DNA of 64,000 bases from Ralstonia pickettii DTP0602 (lineage in GTDB: Bacteria > Pseudomonadota > Gammaproteobacteria > Burkholderiales > Burkholderiaceae), in NCBI GenBank assembly GCA_000471925.1, contig CP006668.1, positions 1,984,001 through 2,048,000 of the forward strand, given 5' to 3'. The notes under the pieces are model-generated. The model saw nothing but the letters and a program-made list of their open reading frames with translations. It was not told where the DNA came from and made no database searches. Below are positions 46,360-56,614 of this stretch, piece after piece. A program made the translations under genes and the position numbers. Numbering within the stretch: position 1 is the first letter of the stretch; every line of letters starts with the position of its first letter.

Positions 46360-47367
46360 TCACGCAGTAACGCGGCGCCGTGACGTCGCAACAGCCGATC
46401 GCGCACGCTTCTGCCGCGTGAGCGCCATACTGTCCCATTCCAAATGGTCGAGCATTACCGCCGGCGAGAGCGTGAACGACTCGCGCATGTCACGCACCTC
46501 TTCGACCGGCGTCCTGCCGAACAGGCGCTTGAACTCGCGGCTGAACTGGGATGCGCTTTCATAGCCAACACGCGCCGAAGCCGCCGCCGCGGTCACGCCG
46601 TCTCGAATCATCAGCAGCCGGGCCTGATGAAGACGGGTCGACTTGATGTACTGGATCGGCGATGTCTGCGTCACCGTACGGAAGTTGGCATGAAACGCCG
46701 GCACACTCATGCCCGCTTCCTCCGCAAGACGCGTGACGTTGAGCGGCGTTGCATAGTCGGCATGAATCCGCTTGAGTGCCCGCGCCACCCGTCCGAATCG
46801 GCCATGATGCGCCAGCGCAGCGCGCATTGCCCCGCCTTGCTCGCCCGTCAGCACGCGATAGCAGATTTCGCGCACGATGTCGGGCCCCAGAACCTGCGCA
46901 TCGAGCGGTGACGTCAATGCCTGCAACAGCCGTAGCGTCGCGTCAGCAAGATCCCCTGCAAGCGGTGTGGAAACGATGCCGGTCGGGGGCGCCTCGGGAT
47001 GATGCCCGGCGGCGTCGATCTGCGTGATCAATTCGCTGAGTTCGATCAAGTCCAGGCGCACCGACACCGCGAGCATTGGCTCCCCTGGCGTGGCCTGAGT
47101 CTCTGTCGAGAACGGCAACGGCACGGACAGCACGAGATAGTGCTGCGCGTCGTAGACGTAGACCCCATCGCCCAGGAATCCGATCTTGCGCCCCTGGCAA
47201 ACAATGACGATGCTCGGCTCATACAGCACTGGCGTGCGCCCGAGCGGACGGTCCGAGCGCATCAGCCGGACGCTGTCGAGCGCCGATTGGGTATAGCCCT
47301 CGTTCGGCGCCAGTCGCTCAAGCAGGCGGACCATGCGAGTGGAAGCAGGATTCAGGGCGTTCGACAC
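46360..47367 (-). CDS. AraC-family transcriptional regulator
   Basis: 335 residues. The N-terminal AraC-type ligand arm (about residues 25-190) contains YEPSIVIVCQGRKIGFLGD. Two C-terminal HTH motifs follow: LNVTRLAEEAGMSVPAFHANFR and AAAASARVGYESASQFSREFKRLFG. It is divergent from the three-SDR operon across a 248-bp gap, which fits a local activator. The inducer is unknown. Confidence 0.9.
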   Translation of the reverse strand: MSNALNPASTRMVRLLERLAPNEGYTQSALDSVRLMRSDRPLGRTPVLYEPSIVIVCQGRKIGFLGDGVYVYDAQHYLVLSVPLPFSTETQATPGEPMLAVSVRLDLIELSELITQIDAAGHHPEAPPTGIVSTPLAGDLADATLRLLQALTSPLDAQVLGPDIVREICYRVLTGEQGGAMRAALAHHGRFGRVARALKRIHADYATPLNVTRLAEEAGMSVPAFHANFRTVTQTSPIQYIKSTRLHQARLLMIRDGVTAAAASARVGYESASQFSREFKRLFGRTPVEEVRDMRESFTLSPAVMLDHLEWDSMALTRQKRARSAVATSRRRVTA

Positions 47368-47615
47368 GGCTCTCTCCTTTCGCTTGCGATTGTCGCCATT
47401 CTAGTCCCCGCCATCCGCGCCCGTCACCCAGATTGATAGAAATAGGCAATAACGCCATCGATACGTGTATTCGCCGCGGCGCTGGACGTACCTAACATTC
47501 CCTCACCGGCCAACGAACAGTATCGCTTTCCTGAAGGCCGATCCTGGAAAGACGTCTCGCGCGGCAATCGCCGGCAGCCGCCTCCCAAACCGAGCCACCA
47601 ATAGGAGTATGCAAG

Positions 47616-48356
47616 ATGGCAATCCAACCCACCGAATCGAAGGTCATCCTCATCACCGGCGCCAGCAGCGGCATTGGCGAAGGCACCGCCCGATTGCTCG
47701 CCGCCCAAGGTCATCGCCTTGTCATCGGCGCACGACGCACGGATCGGCTCGCCGAACTGGCCGAATCGCTGCAGGCGGCCGGCGCCACCGTCCGCTATCG
47801 CGCACTCGATGTCACTTCGGCCGAAGACGTTGCTGCCTTCGCGCGCTTCGCGCTCGAATCCTTCGGCCGCATCGACGTGCTGATCAACAACGCTGGCGTG
47901 ATGCCGCTCTCTCCGCTGAACGCGCTGAAGGTCAATGAGTGGGACCGGATGATCGACGTGAACATCCGCGGCGTGCTGCACGGCATCGCCGCCGTGCTGC
48001 CAGCGATGGAGCAGCAAGGCGCGGGCCAGATCATCAGCATCTCGTCGATCGGCGGCTTGTCCGTCTCGCCGACCGCAGCCGTCTACTGCGCAACCAAATT
48101 CGCCGTGCGCGCCATTTCCGATGGGCTGCGCCAGGAAACGGACAAGATCCGCGTGACAGTCGTCTGTCCCGGCGTCGTCGAATCCGAACTGGCCGACTCG
48201 ATCTCCGACGATGTCGCACGCTCGGCGATGCAGGAATTTCGACGCATCGCCATCACGCCAGATGCGATCGCCCGCGCCATTGCGTACGCGGTGGAACAAC
48301 CGGCCGATGTCGACGTGAGCGAGATCATCGTGCGTCCGACGGCCAGCCCGTTCTGA
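47616..48356 (+). CDS. Short-chain dehydrogenase/reductase 1 of the AraC-linked operon
   Basis: 246 residues. Cofactor motif TGASSGIGEG (residues 15-24), NNAG, catalytic Ser in SISSIGGLS and YxxxK in YCATKFAV. An Arg-Arg after beta-2 (GARRTDRL) points to NADP(H). Substrate unknown. It is first in a row of three SDR genes. TAGGAG precedes the ATG. Confidence 0.9.
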   Translation: MAIQPTESKVILITGASSGIGEGTARLLAAQGHRLVIGARRTDRLAELAESLQAAGATVRYRALDVTSAEDVAAFARFALESFGRIDVLINNAGVMPLSPLNALKVNEWDRMIDVNIRGVLHGIAAVLPAMEQQGAGQIISISSIGGLSVSPTAAVYCATKFAVRAISDGLRQETDKIRVTVVCPGVVESELADSISDDVARSAMQEFRRIAITPDAIARAIAYAVEQPADVDVSEIIVRPTASPF

Positions 48357-48401
48357 ACGCGTTGAACACATAGCACAAGTCAATCCCAGGAGAACCTCAT
48401 C

Positions 48402-49163
48402 ATGACACCACGCAATGCAGCGACTGGCGCCTTCGCAGGCAAGGTCGCAATCGTAACCGGCGCGGCCAGCGGCATCGGACTGGCCACCACTGAACTGCTG
48501 CACGCCCAGGGCGCAAACGTTGTCGCAGTTGACCGCAACGCCAACGTCGAGACGCTCAGCAGACCCGGCGTCCTGCCGCTCGTGGCCGACATTGCGCGCG
48601 AGGAAAGCGCGGTGCGAGCTGTGTCGACCGCCGTCGAACAGTTTGGCAAGCTGGATATCCTCGTCAACAACGCCGGGATCATCATCAACAAGCCGGTGGT
48701 CGAGATGTCGCTCGACGACTGGAACAGCATCCAGGCAGTCAACGCAACCGGCGCGTTCCTGTTCTCGCGCGAGGCGATGCGCGTGATGGTGTCGGCCAGG
48801 TCGGGCGCCATCGTCAATGTCGGCTCCTATGCATGCCAGCAGGCGTTTCCGCTCATCGCGGCTTATGCCGCCTCGAAGGGCGCACTGGCGCAATTGACGC
48901 GCGCGTTGTCGCTCGAAGCCATCGGGCACGGCATCCGCGTCAATGCGGTGGGCTCAGGCGACGTGGTGACCAACATCACCAACCACATCCATGCCGATGG
49001 ACCAGCGTTCCTGGCCGAACACGGCAAGAATGCTCCCATACGCCGCGCAGCCCAGCCCGAGGAGATTGCAGAAGTGATCGCATTCCTGGCTTCGGAAAAG
49101 GCCAGCTACATCGTCGGCGCGCTCGTGATGGCCGACGGCGGCATGAGCGTCGCGTTGCCTTGA
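48402..49163 (+). CDS. Short-chain dehydrogenase/reductase 2
   Basis: 253 residues. TGAASGIGLA cofactor motif, an Asp-Arg after beta-2 (VAVDRNANVE) that favours NAD(H), NNAG, catalytic Ser in VGSYAC and YxxxK in YAASKGAL. Ends with a classical SDR tail (VMADGGMSVALP). AGGAGAA lies upstream. It lies 45 bp after SDR 1 and probably oxidises or reduces a small alcohol or ketone together with its neighbours. Confidence 0.9.
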   Translation: MTPRNAATGAFAGKVAIVTGAASGIGLATTELLHAQGANVVAVDRNANVETLSRPGVLPLVADIAREESAVRAVSTAVEQFGKLDILVNNAGIIINKPVVEMSLDDWNSIQAVNATGAFLFSREAMRVMVSARSGAIVNVGSYACQQAFPLIAAYAASKGALAQLTRALSLEAIGHGIRVNAVGSGDVVTNITNHIHADGPAFLAEHGKNAPIRRAAQPEEIAEVIAFLASEKASYIVGALVMADGGMSVALP

Positions 49164-49204
49164 ACGCGCGTAGTCAACAATCCCAACCCCACAGGAATAC
49201 CATC

Positions 49205-50053
49205 ATGAAGCAAGCATCCCGCACCTGGTTTGTAACCGGCGCATCGAAAGGCCTGGGTCAGAAGCTCGTCAAGCATCTCCTTGAGCAGGGCCATCGCGTG
49301 GCCGCAACGTCACGCACGGCAGCCTCACTTGCGCACGCCATCGGTGACTCGTCCGAACGATTTCTACCACTCGAGGTCGACCTGACCGATGACCGAAGCG
49401 TCCACGCGGCGATCGAAAGCACCGTGCAAAGGTTTGGCTCGATCGACGTGATCGTCAACAATGCCGGCTACGCACAGCAAGGGACTGTCGAGGCGCTGTC
49501 CGACGAGGAGGTCCGCCAGAACTTCGAGGTCAACTTTTTCGCGCCACTGCTCGTGCAGCGCCATGCCCTGCCGCATCTGCGGGGCCAGCGCAGCGGACAC
49601 ATCATCAATATTGCATCCATCGTCGGCTACCAGGGCGGCTACGCCGGCTGGGGCAGCTACGTGGCGAGCAAGTTCGCGCTGGCGGGTCTGACCGAGTCGT
49701 TGGCCGCGGAAGTCGCCGAACTCGGCATTCGCGCGACCGTGGTCTATCCGGGGCCCGTGCGCACCGACTTCCTGTCAAGTGGTGCGCTGGCGGTGGCCAC
49801 GCACCAGATCAGTGAGTATACGGAGGCCAAGGCATCGATCGACCTTCATCTCGGCACGCTGCATGGACGGCAGGCTGGTGACCCCGACAAGCTGGCCCGG
49901 TTGATCATTCAGGCCGCCAGTGTCGAATCGCCGCCGCTGCACCTGTTTGCGGGCAAGATCGCGAACGAACTCGCGGCAGCCAAGGCCGAAGGGGTCAGGA
50001 AGGATCTCGACGTGTGGAAGGGGTCCTCTGAAGCCACGGACTTCGCCGAGTAA
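49205..50053 (+). CDS. Short-chain dehydrogenase/reductase 3 (longer form)
   Basis: 282 residues. TGASKGLGQK motif near the N-terminus, NNAGYAQQGTVE, catalytic Ser in IASIVGYQG and YxxxK in YVASKFAL. The longer C-terminal part with VVYPGPVRTDFLSSG is typical of the group acting on larger or unknown substrates. Third gene of the AraC-linked operon. A longer upstream reading in the same frame runs inside SDR 2 and is rejected. Confidence 0.88.
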   Translation: MKQASRTWFVTGASKGLGQKLVKHLLEQGHRVAATSRTAASLAHAIGDSSERFLPLEVDLTDDRSVHAAIESTVQRFGSIDVIVNNAGYAQQGTVEALSDEEVRQNFEVNFFAPLLVQRHALPHLRGQRSGHIINIASIVGYQGGYAGWGSYVASKFALAGLTESLAAEVAELGIRATVVYPGPVRTDFLSSGALAVATHQISEYTEAKASIDLHLGTLHGRQAGDPDKLARLIIQAASVESPPLHLFAGKIANELAAAKAEGVRKDLDVWKGSSEATDFAE

Positions 50054-50067
50054 TCGAGAGGTAAGGG

Positions 50068-50113
50068 GGTGCCGCGTACGCAGCCCAGGAGACCTGGGAC
50101 CGAAAGCGGCACC
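50068..50113. terminator. Nested stem-loop between convergent genes
   Basis: Outer stem GGTGCCGC / GCGGCACC and inner stem CCCAGG-aga-CCTGGG. It sits between SDR 3 and the convergent senA gene. It lacks a U-tract, so its role as a terminator is only suggested. Confidence 0.45.
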
Positions 50114-50197
50114 GACTCCAGTCTTAAGCTCCGTACGCTGGCTCTTGCCGATGGCCCATCGCTTCGCCTGCGTCCATCGTCGACGCGTAACCGGCCG

Positions 50198-51391
50198 TCA
50201 ATCGCTGCACCGGAATCCGACAAACATGTCACTGCGGTGCGGCAGGTAGAAATTCCGGTAACGGGGATGCTGCATGCGGGCATGCGTGGCGAACGATCCG
50301 CCGCGCACCGCGCGATGCGTGCGGAACCAGGGCGCGGAGTACTCCTGGTAGGGGTCTGCCGAGAAACCCGCAAAAGGCAGGAACGGATCGGCCGTCCATT
50401 CCCACACCGCCCCACCCCATTCGATCAGGCCGCGGCTCGCCGCATACTCCCATTCAGCTTCCGTGGGCAGGCGCTTGCCGGCCCACCGGCAATAGGCCTG
50501 CGCTTCATAGGCGTTGACATGGCAGACCGGCAGGTCGAGGGGAAGCGGCACCCACTGCCCGAACCAGCGCGATTCCCATTGCCCCGGCACGTCGCGCGCC
50601 GCCTGGCGCCACCGTGCCGGATGCGCCAGCCCGCTCTGCTGCCGCCACGCCAGACCTTCATCCGACCACCAGCGCCGGTCGCGATAGCCGCCCGCGGCCA
50701 CGAATTCGGCGAATGCCGCGTTGCTGACGCATTGGCGGTCGATACGAGCGGGCGCGATACGGACCGGGTGCCCCCACTTCTCATTGTCAAACACGAACCC
50801 GCTGTCCCCCGACGCCCCCATCAGGAAGGCATCGTCGGCGATCGCCACATCGCCGCCGCCGGGCGCGAGCGAAGGCATCGCCAGCGGAGCATGCAGCGGA
50901 TAGTCAAGCGTCTGGCGCATGTAGGTCAGCGCCTCGGCGTGCATGTCCTCGTGGAACAAGGCGAGACGGCAAAAATAGAGCGCCTCGTCGGTGTCGTCAG
51001 TGGCGGCAAGCCTGTTGCGCACGCCATCGAGCACCGCGCCCACGTAGTCGCGTATCTCTGCGAGCTGAGGCAGGTCCAGATGCCAGCGGTCCTGGTGGGC
51101 AACGCGCATGGAATCGAACCAGCGGTCCGCGTCGGCCAGCAAGGAGGGGAGCCTGGCAGCGAATCGCCCTCCCTGGCCGGCGCGCGGATCGCGCAGGATC
51201 CAGTGCTCCGTGAACCAGGCGATATGGGCATACTCCCATAATGGCGGGTTGATCCCCGGATCGTAGCGAACCCGCCATTGGGACGGCGACAAATCCTGCA
51301 GGATGGCCCACGTGCGTCGATGCGCTTCGACGAACGCCTCATCCAGCCCGAACTTGTTTATGCTTCTCGCAGCAAGCCCTTCAGCCCTCAT
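50198..51391 (-). CDS. senA: Selenoneine synthase SenA-like (EgtB/SUMF1 family non-heme iron enzyme)
   Basis: 397 residues. The N-terminal DinB-like domain has a His motif HIAWFTEHW and the iron-binding HX3HXE as HEDMHAE. The C-terminal formylglycine-generating-enzyme-like domain has [24 protein letters not shown] and [11 protein letters not shown]. EgtB-type enzymes join a sulfur or selenium donor to trimethylhistidine; SenA makes the C-Se bond of selenoneine. The Sen assignment over EgtB rests on the adjacent senB homologue. The start is ATG 51391 (GGAGGG 9 bp upstream) or 51397. It begins head to head with senB. Confidence 0.82.
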   Translation of the reverse strand: MRAEGLAARSINKFGLDEAFVEAHRRTWAILQDLSPSQWRVRYDPGINPPLWEYAHIAWFTEHWILRDPRAGQGGRFAARLPSLLADADRWFDSMRVAHQDRWHLDLPQLAEIRDYVGAVLDGVRNRLAATDDTDEALYFCRLALFHEDMHAEALTYMRQTLDYPLHAPLAMPSLAPGGGDVAIADDAFLMGASGDSGFVFDNEKWGHPVRIAPARIDRQCVSNAAFAEFVAAGGYRDRRWWSDEGLAWRQQSGLAHPARWRQAARDVPGQWESRWFGQWVPLPLDLPVCHVNAYEAQAYCRWAGKRLPTEAEWEYAASRGLIEWGGAVWEWTADPFLPFAGFSADPYQEYSAPWFRTHRAVRGGSFATHARMQHPRYRNFYLPHRSDMFVGFRCSD

Positions 51392-51395
51392 CGCC

Positions 51396-52412
51396 ATGCA
51401 CCCTCCAAAGGCCACCGTGGCAATTATCAGTCCGGCACTCCGGAAAGCCAATAATGGCAACTGGCAGACCGCCAGCCGCTGGTCCCGCTTTTTGCGCGCC
51501 GACTACGGTGTCGTGCTGGCCGCGGAGTGGCCGTCGGACGGCGAGCGCGGCGCCCTGCCCGACTGCATGATCGCCTTGCACGCCCGGCGGTCGGCGGACA
51601 GTATTTCAAGGTTTGCCGCGGCCTGCCCGGATCGGCCGCTGGTGGCGGTGCTGACCGGAACCGACCTCTATCGCGACATCCACTGTGACGAATCCGCCCG
51701 GCGCTCCCTCGATCTCGCGACCCACCTGGTGGTGCTGCAGGATGAAGGGCTAGCCGAACTGCCTCCCCGGCATCGCGCCAAGTGCCGTGTGATTTACCAG
51801 TCGGCCCCGGCATACGTGCCGGGCACATCCGGTGGTGGCAGCACCTTCGATATCGTACTGGTAGGCCACATGCGGGCGGAAAAGGACCCTCTGACCCCCA
51901 TGCGGGCGCTGGAACTGCTTCCCGACGATTCGCGCGTGCGGCTCATCCACATAGGCGGCGCCCTTGACGATGCGTACGTGCAGGCGGCGCAGGCTCTGCA
52001 AGCGCGCGCCTGGCCAGCGGTGCAGCGCTACGTCTGGCTGGCCAGACTGCCGCATGCCGAGACGCGCCGGCGCATCCGGCAAGCACAGGCGATGGTGATC
52101 TCTAGCGTGATGGAAGGCGGCGCCAACGTCATCGCCGAGGCCGTAACCAGCGGTGTGCCGGTGCTGGCCAGCCGCATCCCGGGAAATATCGGCATGCTGG
52201 GCTGCGACTATGAGGGTTATTTCCCCGCGGGAGACGCCCGGCAGCTGGCGCTCCTGCTCGAGCGGGTCAGCCGGGATGCCGGCTTTCTGGCCCGCCTGCG
52301 GGAGCAAGTTGCGCACCGGGCGCCGCTGTTCGCACCGACGCGGGAACAGGCGGAAGTGACTAAACTTGTCGCCGACGCCCTGAAACAAGCACAAGCCGCA
52401 TCCCCGCCGTGA
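51396..52412 (+). CDS. senB: Selenosugar synthase SenB-like glycosyltransferase
   Basis: 338 residues, GT-B fold. As remembered, this family (TIGR04348) is recognisable from [83 protein letters not shown] and [10 protein letters not shown], all present here. In selenoneine synthesis SenB joins selenophosphate-derived Se to a UDP-sugar, giving the selenosugar used by SenA. Its start ATG lies 4 bp from the senA start. A Se-phosphate synthetase (senC) is not nearby. Confidence 0.88.
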   Translation: MHPPKATVAIISPALRKANNGNWQTASRWSRFLRADYGVVLAAEWPSDGERGALPDCMIALHARRSADSISRFAAACPDRPLVAVLTGTDLYRDIHCDESARRSLDLATHLVVLQDEGLAELPPRHRAKCRVIYQSAPAYVPGTSGGGSTFDIVLVGHMRAEKDPLTPMRALELLPDDSRVRLIHIGGALDDAYVQAAQALQARAWPAVQRYVWLARLPHAETRRRIRQAQAMVISSVMEGGANVIAEAVTSGVPVLASRIPGNIGMLGCDYEGYFPAGDARQLALLLERVSRDAGFLARLREQVAHRAPLFAPTREQAEVTKLVADALKQAQAASPP

Positions 52413-52585
52413 ACCAGGCAACGAATGGCGGAGGTTGCGGACCCCGGTGTGCTGTCGGAGATCCTCATGAATTCAAGGCAAATTGAGGTACTTCCCGGCC
52501 CCGTCATCGCTGCTGGTCGGTATCGCGGCCAGCGATGAAAGGCCGTCCCCACCATTGCCGTGCCAACCCTGGATCCTTCTCCACC

Positions 52586-53449
52586 ATGTTCCCTGTTCTC
52601 TCGCGCACCCTGAGGCGCCTTTCCATGCTTGGCCTGCTGGGCCTGGCCGGTCTTGCCAGCGCCCAGCCGGTGCTCAAGGTGTCGGCCATCCCCGATGAGT
52701 CACCGACCGAATTGCAGCGCAAGTTCGCGCCGCTGGGCAAATACCTGGAGAAGGAGACTGGCATGAAGGTGGAGTTCGTGCCGGTCACGGACTACGCTGC
52801 CGTGGTGGAGTCGCTGGCAACCGGCAAGATCGACATGGCCTGGCTGGGCGGTTTTACCTACGTGCAGAGCAAGATCCGCACGAATGGGGCGACCATCCCC
52901 ATCGTCCAGCGGCAGGAAGATGCCGCCTTCACCAGTAAATTCATCACCGCCGACAAGACGATCAGGTCCCTGGCGGACCTGAAGGGCCGCACCTTCGCCT
53001 TCGGTTCGCCGTCCTCGACTTCCGGCCACCTGATGCCGCGGCATTTCCTGTTGCAGGCCGGCATCAATCCGGACAAGGACTTCAAGACCGTCGCCTATTC
53101 AGGCGCCCACGATGCGACGGTCGCCTTCGTCCAGGCCGGCCGGGCCGACGCCGGCGTCCTCAATGCCTCGGTCTGGGACAAGCTGGTGGAGCAGAAAAAG
53201 GTAGATCCCGACAAGGTCAGGGTGTTCGCCGTCACGCCGCCCTATTACGACTACAACTGGACCGTACGCGGCGGTCTCGATCCGGCCCTGCGCAAGAAGC
53301 TGACCGAGGCCTTCCTCCGGCTTGACCCGGGCAACCCCGAACAGCGGGAGATCATGGCATTGCAGCGGACGTCTAAATACATCACCACCCGGCCGGAGAA
53401 CTACGCGGGCATCGAGTCCGCGGCGCGTGGCGCGGGCCTGATCAAGTGA
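52586..53449 (+). CDS. Phosphonate/selenate-type ABC transporter periplasmic binding protein
   Basis: 287 residues with a signal peptide ending at LASAQP. PhnD-like fold: [69 protein letters not shown]. This subgroup is annotated in many genomes as a putative selenate transporter component because it occurs with selenium genes, which matches its place right after senB. The ligand is not proven. The ATG at 52586 is used; an alternative is 52625. Confidence 0.85.
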   Translation: MFPVLSRTLRRLSMLGLLGLAGLASAQPVLKVSAIPDESPTELQRKFAPLGKYLEKETGMKVEFVPVTDYAAVVESLATGKIDMAWLGGFTYVQSKIRTNGATIPIVQRQEDAAFTSKFITADKTIRSLADLKGRTFAFGSPSSTSGHLMPRHFLLQAGINPDKDFKTVAYSGAHDATVAFVQAGRADAGVLNASVWDKLVEQKKVDPDKVRVFAVTPPYYDYNWTVRGGLDPALRKKLTEAFLRLDPGNPEQREIMALQRTSKYITTRPENYAGIESAARGAGLIK

Positions 53450-54273
53450 GCTTCCGCATCGAGACCGCGAGCATCCGCTACGCCAACGGACAGCGCGCGC
53501 TCAGCCAGCTGACGCTCGCCGGGGGCCGCGGCGAACGCATCGCCGTCATCGGCCCATCGGGGGCCGGCAAGACTTCCTTGCTGCGTTTGCTGGCAACGGC
53601 CCTGCGGCCAAGCGAGGGCCGCGTCGAGGTGTTGGAGCAAAGCCCCTGGGCGCTGTCCGCCGGACACCTGCGGCGCTTGCGCTGCAGTATCGGCATGGTG
53701 CACCAGGCGCCGCCAATGCCACCACGGCAGCGCGTCGTCACCGCCATTCTGGCCGGCCGCCTCGGCGTCTGGCCAGCATGGAAGTCGATGCTGTCCCTGG
53801 CCTACCCGGCTGATCTTGCCGGCGCCACCGAACAGCTCGCCCGCCTCGATCTGGCCGACCGCCTGTTCGACCGTTGCGATCAACTGTCCGGGGGCCAGCT
53901 CCAGCGGGTAGGCGTCGCTCGCGTGCTATACCAGCGCCCGGAGCTGATCCTGGCGGACGAACCCGTCGCGGCCATGGACCCTGCGCTGGCCAACCTGACC
54001 TTGGGCGAGCTGAGCAAGGGAGCGGCGACGCGGACAGCGACGCTGGTCGCCAGCCTGCACGCAGTGGATCTGGCCTTGCGCTGGTTTCCGCGCATCGTGG
54101 GGCTCAGGGCAGGCGCGATCGCCTTCGACCTGCCGGCCGAACGCGTCACCGATGCCCTGCTGCGGGAGCTTTATGCCTCCGAAAGCGAGTCGCCGCCGGT
54201 GCAGGGCCGCGAGCCGCTGCTCATGGCCGCCGGATCGGCTGGCGGCGACCGGCCCAAATCGGCGTGCCGATGA
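53446..54273 (+). CDS. ABC transporter ATP-binding protein of the selenium-linked system
   Basis: 275 residues. Walker A GPSGAGKT, signature [15 protein letters not shown], Walker B LILADEP. It resembles PhnC-type subunits for phosphonate-like oxyanions. It starts with GTG overlapping the stop of the binding-protein gene by 4 bp and overlaps the first permease gene by 4 bp, so the operon is translationally coupled. Confidence 0.9.
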   Translation: MSFRIETASIRYANGQRALSQLTLAGGRGERIAVIGPSGAGKTSLLRLLATALRPSEGRVEVLEQSPWALSAGHLRRLRCSIGMVHQAPPMPPRQRVVTAILAGRLGVWPAWKSMLSLAYPADLAGATEQLARLDLADRLFDRCDQLSGGQLQRVGVARVLYQRPELILADEPVAAMDPALANLTLGELSKGAATRTATLVASLHAVDLALRWFPRIVGLRAGAIAFDLPAERVTDALLRELYASESESPPVQGREPLLMAAGSAGGDRPKSACR

Positions 54274-55091
54274 GCGCCCACCCGCGCGATCCGCAGGCGC
54301 TGCGCCGGGCGAGCGGCCTGGTCGTTGCGCTGCTTTTGCTGTGGCCCTTGCTGAGGCTTTCCCAGTTCGATCCGTCGGCGCTGTTCGAGGCCGGCAACCT
54401 GAAGGTGATGGGGAGCTTTTTGCGCAACTTTCTCCCCCCTGAGGTTTCGGCCGAGTTTCTCGGCTACGTGGTCAAGGCCACGCTGGAGACACTGGCGATC
54501 GCCACGGCGGGAATTGCCCTCGCCTTCGTCGTTGCCACGCCGCTGGCCGTAGCGATGACGAACAGCCTGTCGATCTCCCGCATCGGACCCGGCCCCGCCC
54601 GCAAGCAGCGCATGGCATTGCGCATCGGCGTGCGCGCCCTTGTGCTCCTGCTGCGCGGAGTGCCCGAACTGGTCTGGGCCCTGCTCTTCGTGCGCGCCCT
54701 GGGCCTGGGGCCAGCGGCCGGCGTGTTGGCACTTGCCATCACCTATGGCGGCATGCTGGCCAAGGTCTATGCGGAAATCCTCGAGTCCGGCGACCGGCGC
54801 GCGGTGGACGCGCTGCTCGGCGGTGGCAGCGGGCGCGTGGTGGCGCTGCTCTATGGGCTGCTGCCGAATGCGGCGCAGGAGCTGGTTTCCTACACGGTCT
54901 ATCGCTGGGAGTGCGCGATCCGGGCTTCGGTGGTGATGGGCTTCGTCGGCGCCGGTGGGCTCGGCCAATTGATGGACCAGGCGATGAAACTGCTCAATGG
55001 CGGTGAAGCCGCGACCATCCTGCTTGTCTTCCTGCTGCTGGTCCTGCTGGCGGACGCGATCAGCGCCCGGCTGCGCAAACTGCTGGCGTAA
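54270..55091 (+). CDS. ABC transporter permease 1 (PhnE-like)
   Basis: 273 residues with about 5-6 membrane segments. The permease EAA-like region is [26 protein letters not shown], followed by [20 protein letters not shown]. The N-terminal segment ([16 protein letters not shown]) is the first span. An ATGA overlap couples it to the ATPase gene. With permease 2 it would form the membrane channel. Confidence 0.88.
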   Translation: MSAHPRDPQALRRASGLVVALLLLWPLLRLSQFDPSALFEAGNLKVMGSFLRNFLPPEVSAEFLGYVVKATLETLAIATAGIALAFVVATPLAVAMTNSLSISRIGPGPARKQRMALRIGVRALVLLLRGVPELVWALLFVRALGLGPAAGVLALAITYGGMLAKVYAEILESGDRRAVDALLGGGSGRVVALLYGLLPNAAQELVSYTVYRWECAIRASVVMGFVGAGGLGQLMDQAMKLLNGGEAATILLVFLLLVLLADAISARLRKLLA

Positions 55092-55094
55092 ATC

Positions 55095-55892
55095 ATGGCA
55101 GACAAGACCAAGGCCGCCCAGCTCTGCTTGAGCTGCCTGTTCACCCTCCTCGCCGTGGCACTGGTAGTGTCGGCCAGTTTCGCTTATCTCTCGCTCAATC
55201 TTGGCCGGCTCTTCTCCATGGACGCGGCCGGCGAGATGCTGCGCTTCCTGCAATCCTTCTTCCCCCCCGACCTGTCGGCCGGCCTTCTTGCAAGGACCGC
55301 GAGGGGCATGCTCGAAACGCTTGCAATGTCTGCCGTGGGCACCTTGTGCGCGGCGGTCCTTGGCCTGGTCCTGGCCTTACCTGCCTCCGGCCGTCATGGC
55401 GCTGCGCTGAAGGCGCTGTCGCGGCTGGCACTGAACCTGTTGCGCTCGGTGCCCGAGCTCGTGTGGGCGGTCCTCACCGTACTGGCTGTGGGCCTCGGAC
55501 CATTTGCCGGCACCCTTGCCCTGGCCTTGCACACCGCCGGCGTGCTTGGCCGCCTGTTCGCCGAAGCACTGGAGAATGCCCCGGCCGCACCGGCACAGGC
55601 GCTGCTGGCAACCGGGGCGTCCCCCGCCCTCGCCTTCCTGTATGGCACGCTCCCCTGCGTCCAGCCGCAGTTCCTGGCCTACACCCTGTATCGGTGGGAG
55701 ACAAATATCCGCATGGCCGCGATCCTGGGCTTCGTCGGCGCCGGCGGGCTTGGGCAGATGCTGTACTTCGAACTCTCGCTCTTTCACCTGGCGCAGGCCT
55801 GCACGGTCATCATCGCCATGCTCGTCCTTGCGGCACTGGTCGACGCCGCCAGCGCATTCATGCGCCGCGATCGGGTCATGGTTCACGCCTGA
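55095..55892 (+). CDS. ABC transporter permease 2 (PhnE-like)
   Basis: 265 residues, clearly paralogous to permease 1: [26 protein letters not shown] aligns with the same region. Two different permeases suggest a heterodimeric channel, unlike most PhnE homodimers. It is the last gene of the transporter operon, 4 bp after permease 1 and convergent with the response regulator gene. Confidence 0.88.
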   Translation: MADKTKAAQLCLSCLFTLLAVALVVSASFAYLSLNLGRLFSMDAAGEMLRFLQSFFPPDLSAGLLARTARGMLETLAMSAVGTLCAAVLGLVLALPASGRHGAALKALSRLALNLLRSVPELVWAVLTVLAVGLGPFAGTLALALHTAGVLGRLFAEALENAPAAPAQALLATGASPALAFLYGTLPCVQPQFLAYTLYRWETNIRMAAILGFVGAGGLGQMLYFELSLFHLAQACTVIIAMLVLAALVDAASAFMRRDRVMVHA

Positions 55893-55948
55893 CCGCGGTG
55901 CCCGGCCAGAGAGTTTCCAGGCGATTGCCTGATCCGGTGGACCCCGCC

Positions 55949-56614
55949 CTATTGGCTCTCGAGCCACTGAATGGCGAAGCGCATCAGTTCCTTGCCGTTA
56001 GGAATATCCAGCTTTTCCTTGATGTTGGCCTGATGTGCCTCGACGGTTTTGACGCTCCGATTCAGTTTCCCGGCGATCTCGCGGGTGCTGAAGCCGAGTC
56101 CGATCAGGTGCAGGACCTCGAACTCCCGTTCCGAAAGGCTCGCGATCGAGCCCGTCGCAATTTTTTTGGGAACCGTCAGAGCCCGCGCCAACCTCTCATG
56201 CATTGCGGCGCTCAGGTAAATATTACCGGCCAGCACCTCGCGGATCGCGTTCAAGATATGCTCCGTGGCCTCCAGTTTCATCAGATACCCGTTTGCTCCT
56301 GCCCGCAGTGCGCGCTCGGCAAACAAGGTTTCGTCATGCATGCTGAGGACGAGGATTGCCAGCGTTGGATAGTGTTGCCGCAGCGTCTTGACAAGATCCA
56401 GGCCGGAGTTCGAGTGCAGGCTGAGGTCCACAATGGCCAGGTCAGGCTGGCAGGCCACCGCCGCCATGGCTTCTTCGGCACTGGCGGCCGCACAGCAGAC
56501 GTGCAGATCCTCATGCTGATTCAGCAAGTGGGTTAACCCCTCCCGGATAATGGGGTGGTCATCCACGATCAGGATCTGGGTCGCACGGCCCAGGCTAGAT
56601 GGCTTCCCTTTCAT
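55949..56614 (-). CDS. NarL/LuxR-type response regulator
   Basis: 221 residues from the ATG at 56614. The receiver domain has DDHPIIREGL, the phosphoacceptor Asp in PDLAIVDLSL and Lys in GYLMKLEA. The C-terminal LuxR HTH has LSEREFEVLHLIGLGFSTREIAGKLNRSVKTVEAHQANIKEKL. The start overlaps the 3' end of the histidine kinase gene by 20 bp. Targets are unknown; a TAGGG-N5-CCCTA palindrome near the small secreted protein is a candidate site. Confidence 0.93.
   Translation of the reverse strand: MKGKPSSLGRATQILIVDDHPIIREGLTHLLNQHEDLHVCCAAASAEEAMAAVACQPDLAIVDLSLHSNSGLDLVKTLRQHYPTLAILVLSMHDETLFAERALRAGANGYLMKLEATEHILNAIREVLAGNIYLSAAMHERLARALTVPKKIATGSIASLSEREFEVLHLIGLGFSTREIAGKLNRSVKTVEAHQANIKEKLDIPNGKELMRFAIQWLESQ

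Noticed and set aside
46171..46564. Plus-strand frames beside the AraC gene as a transposase relic
   Set aside because: No DDE-type or HTH pattern, no inverted repeats and no target duplication were found.
50068..50113. Nested hairpin as an integron attC-like or recombination site
   Set aside because: No integrase gene, no cassette array and no R-box core sites; convergent-gene hairpin is the simpler reading.
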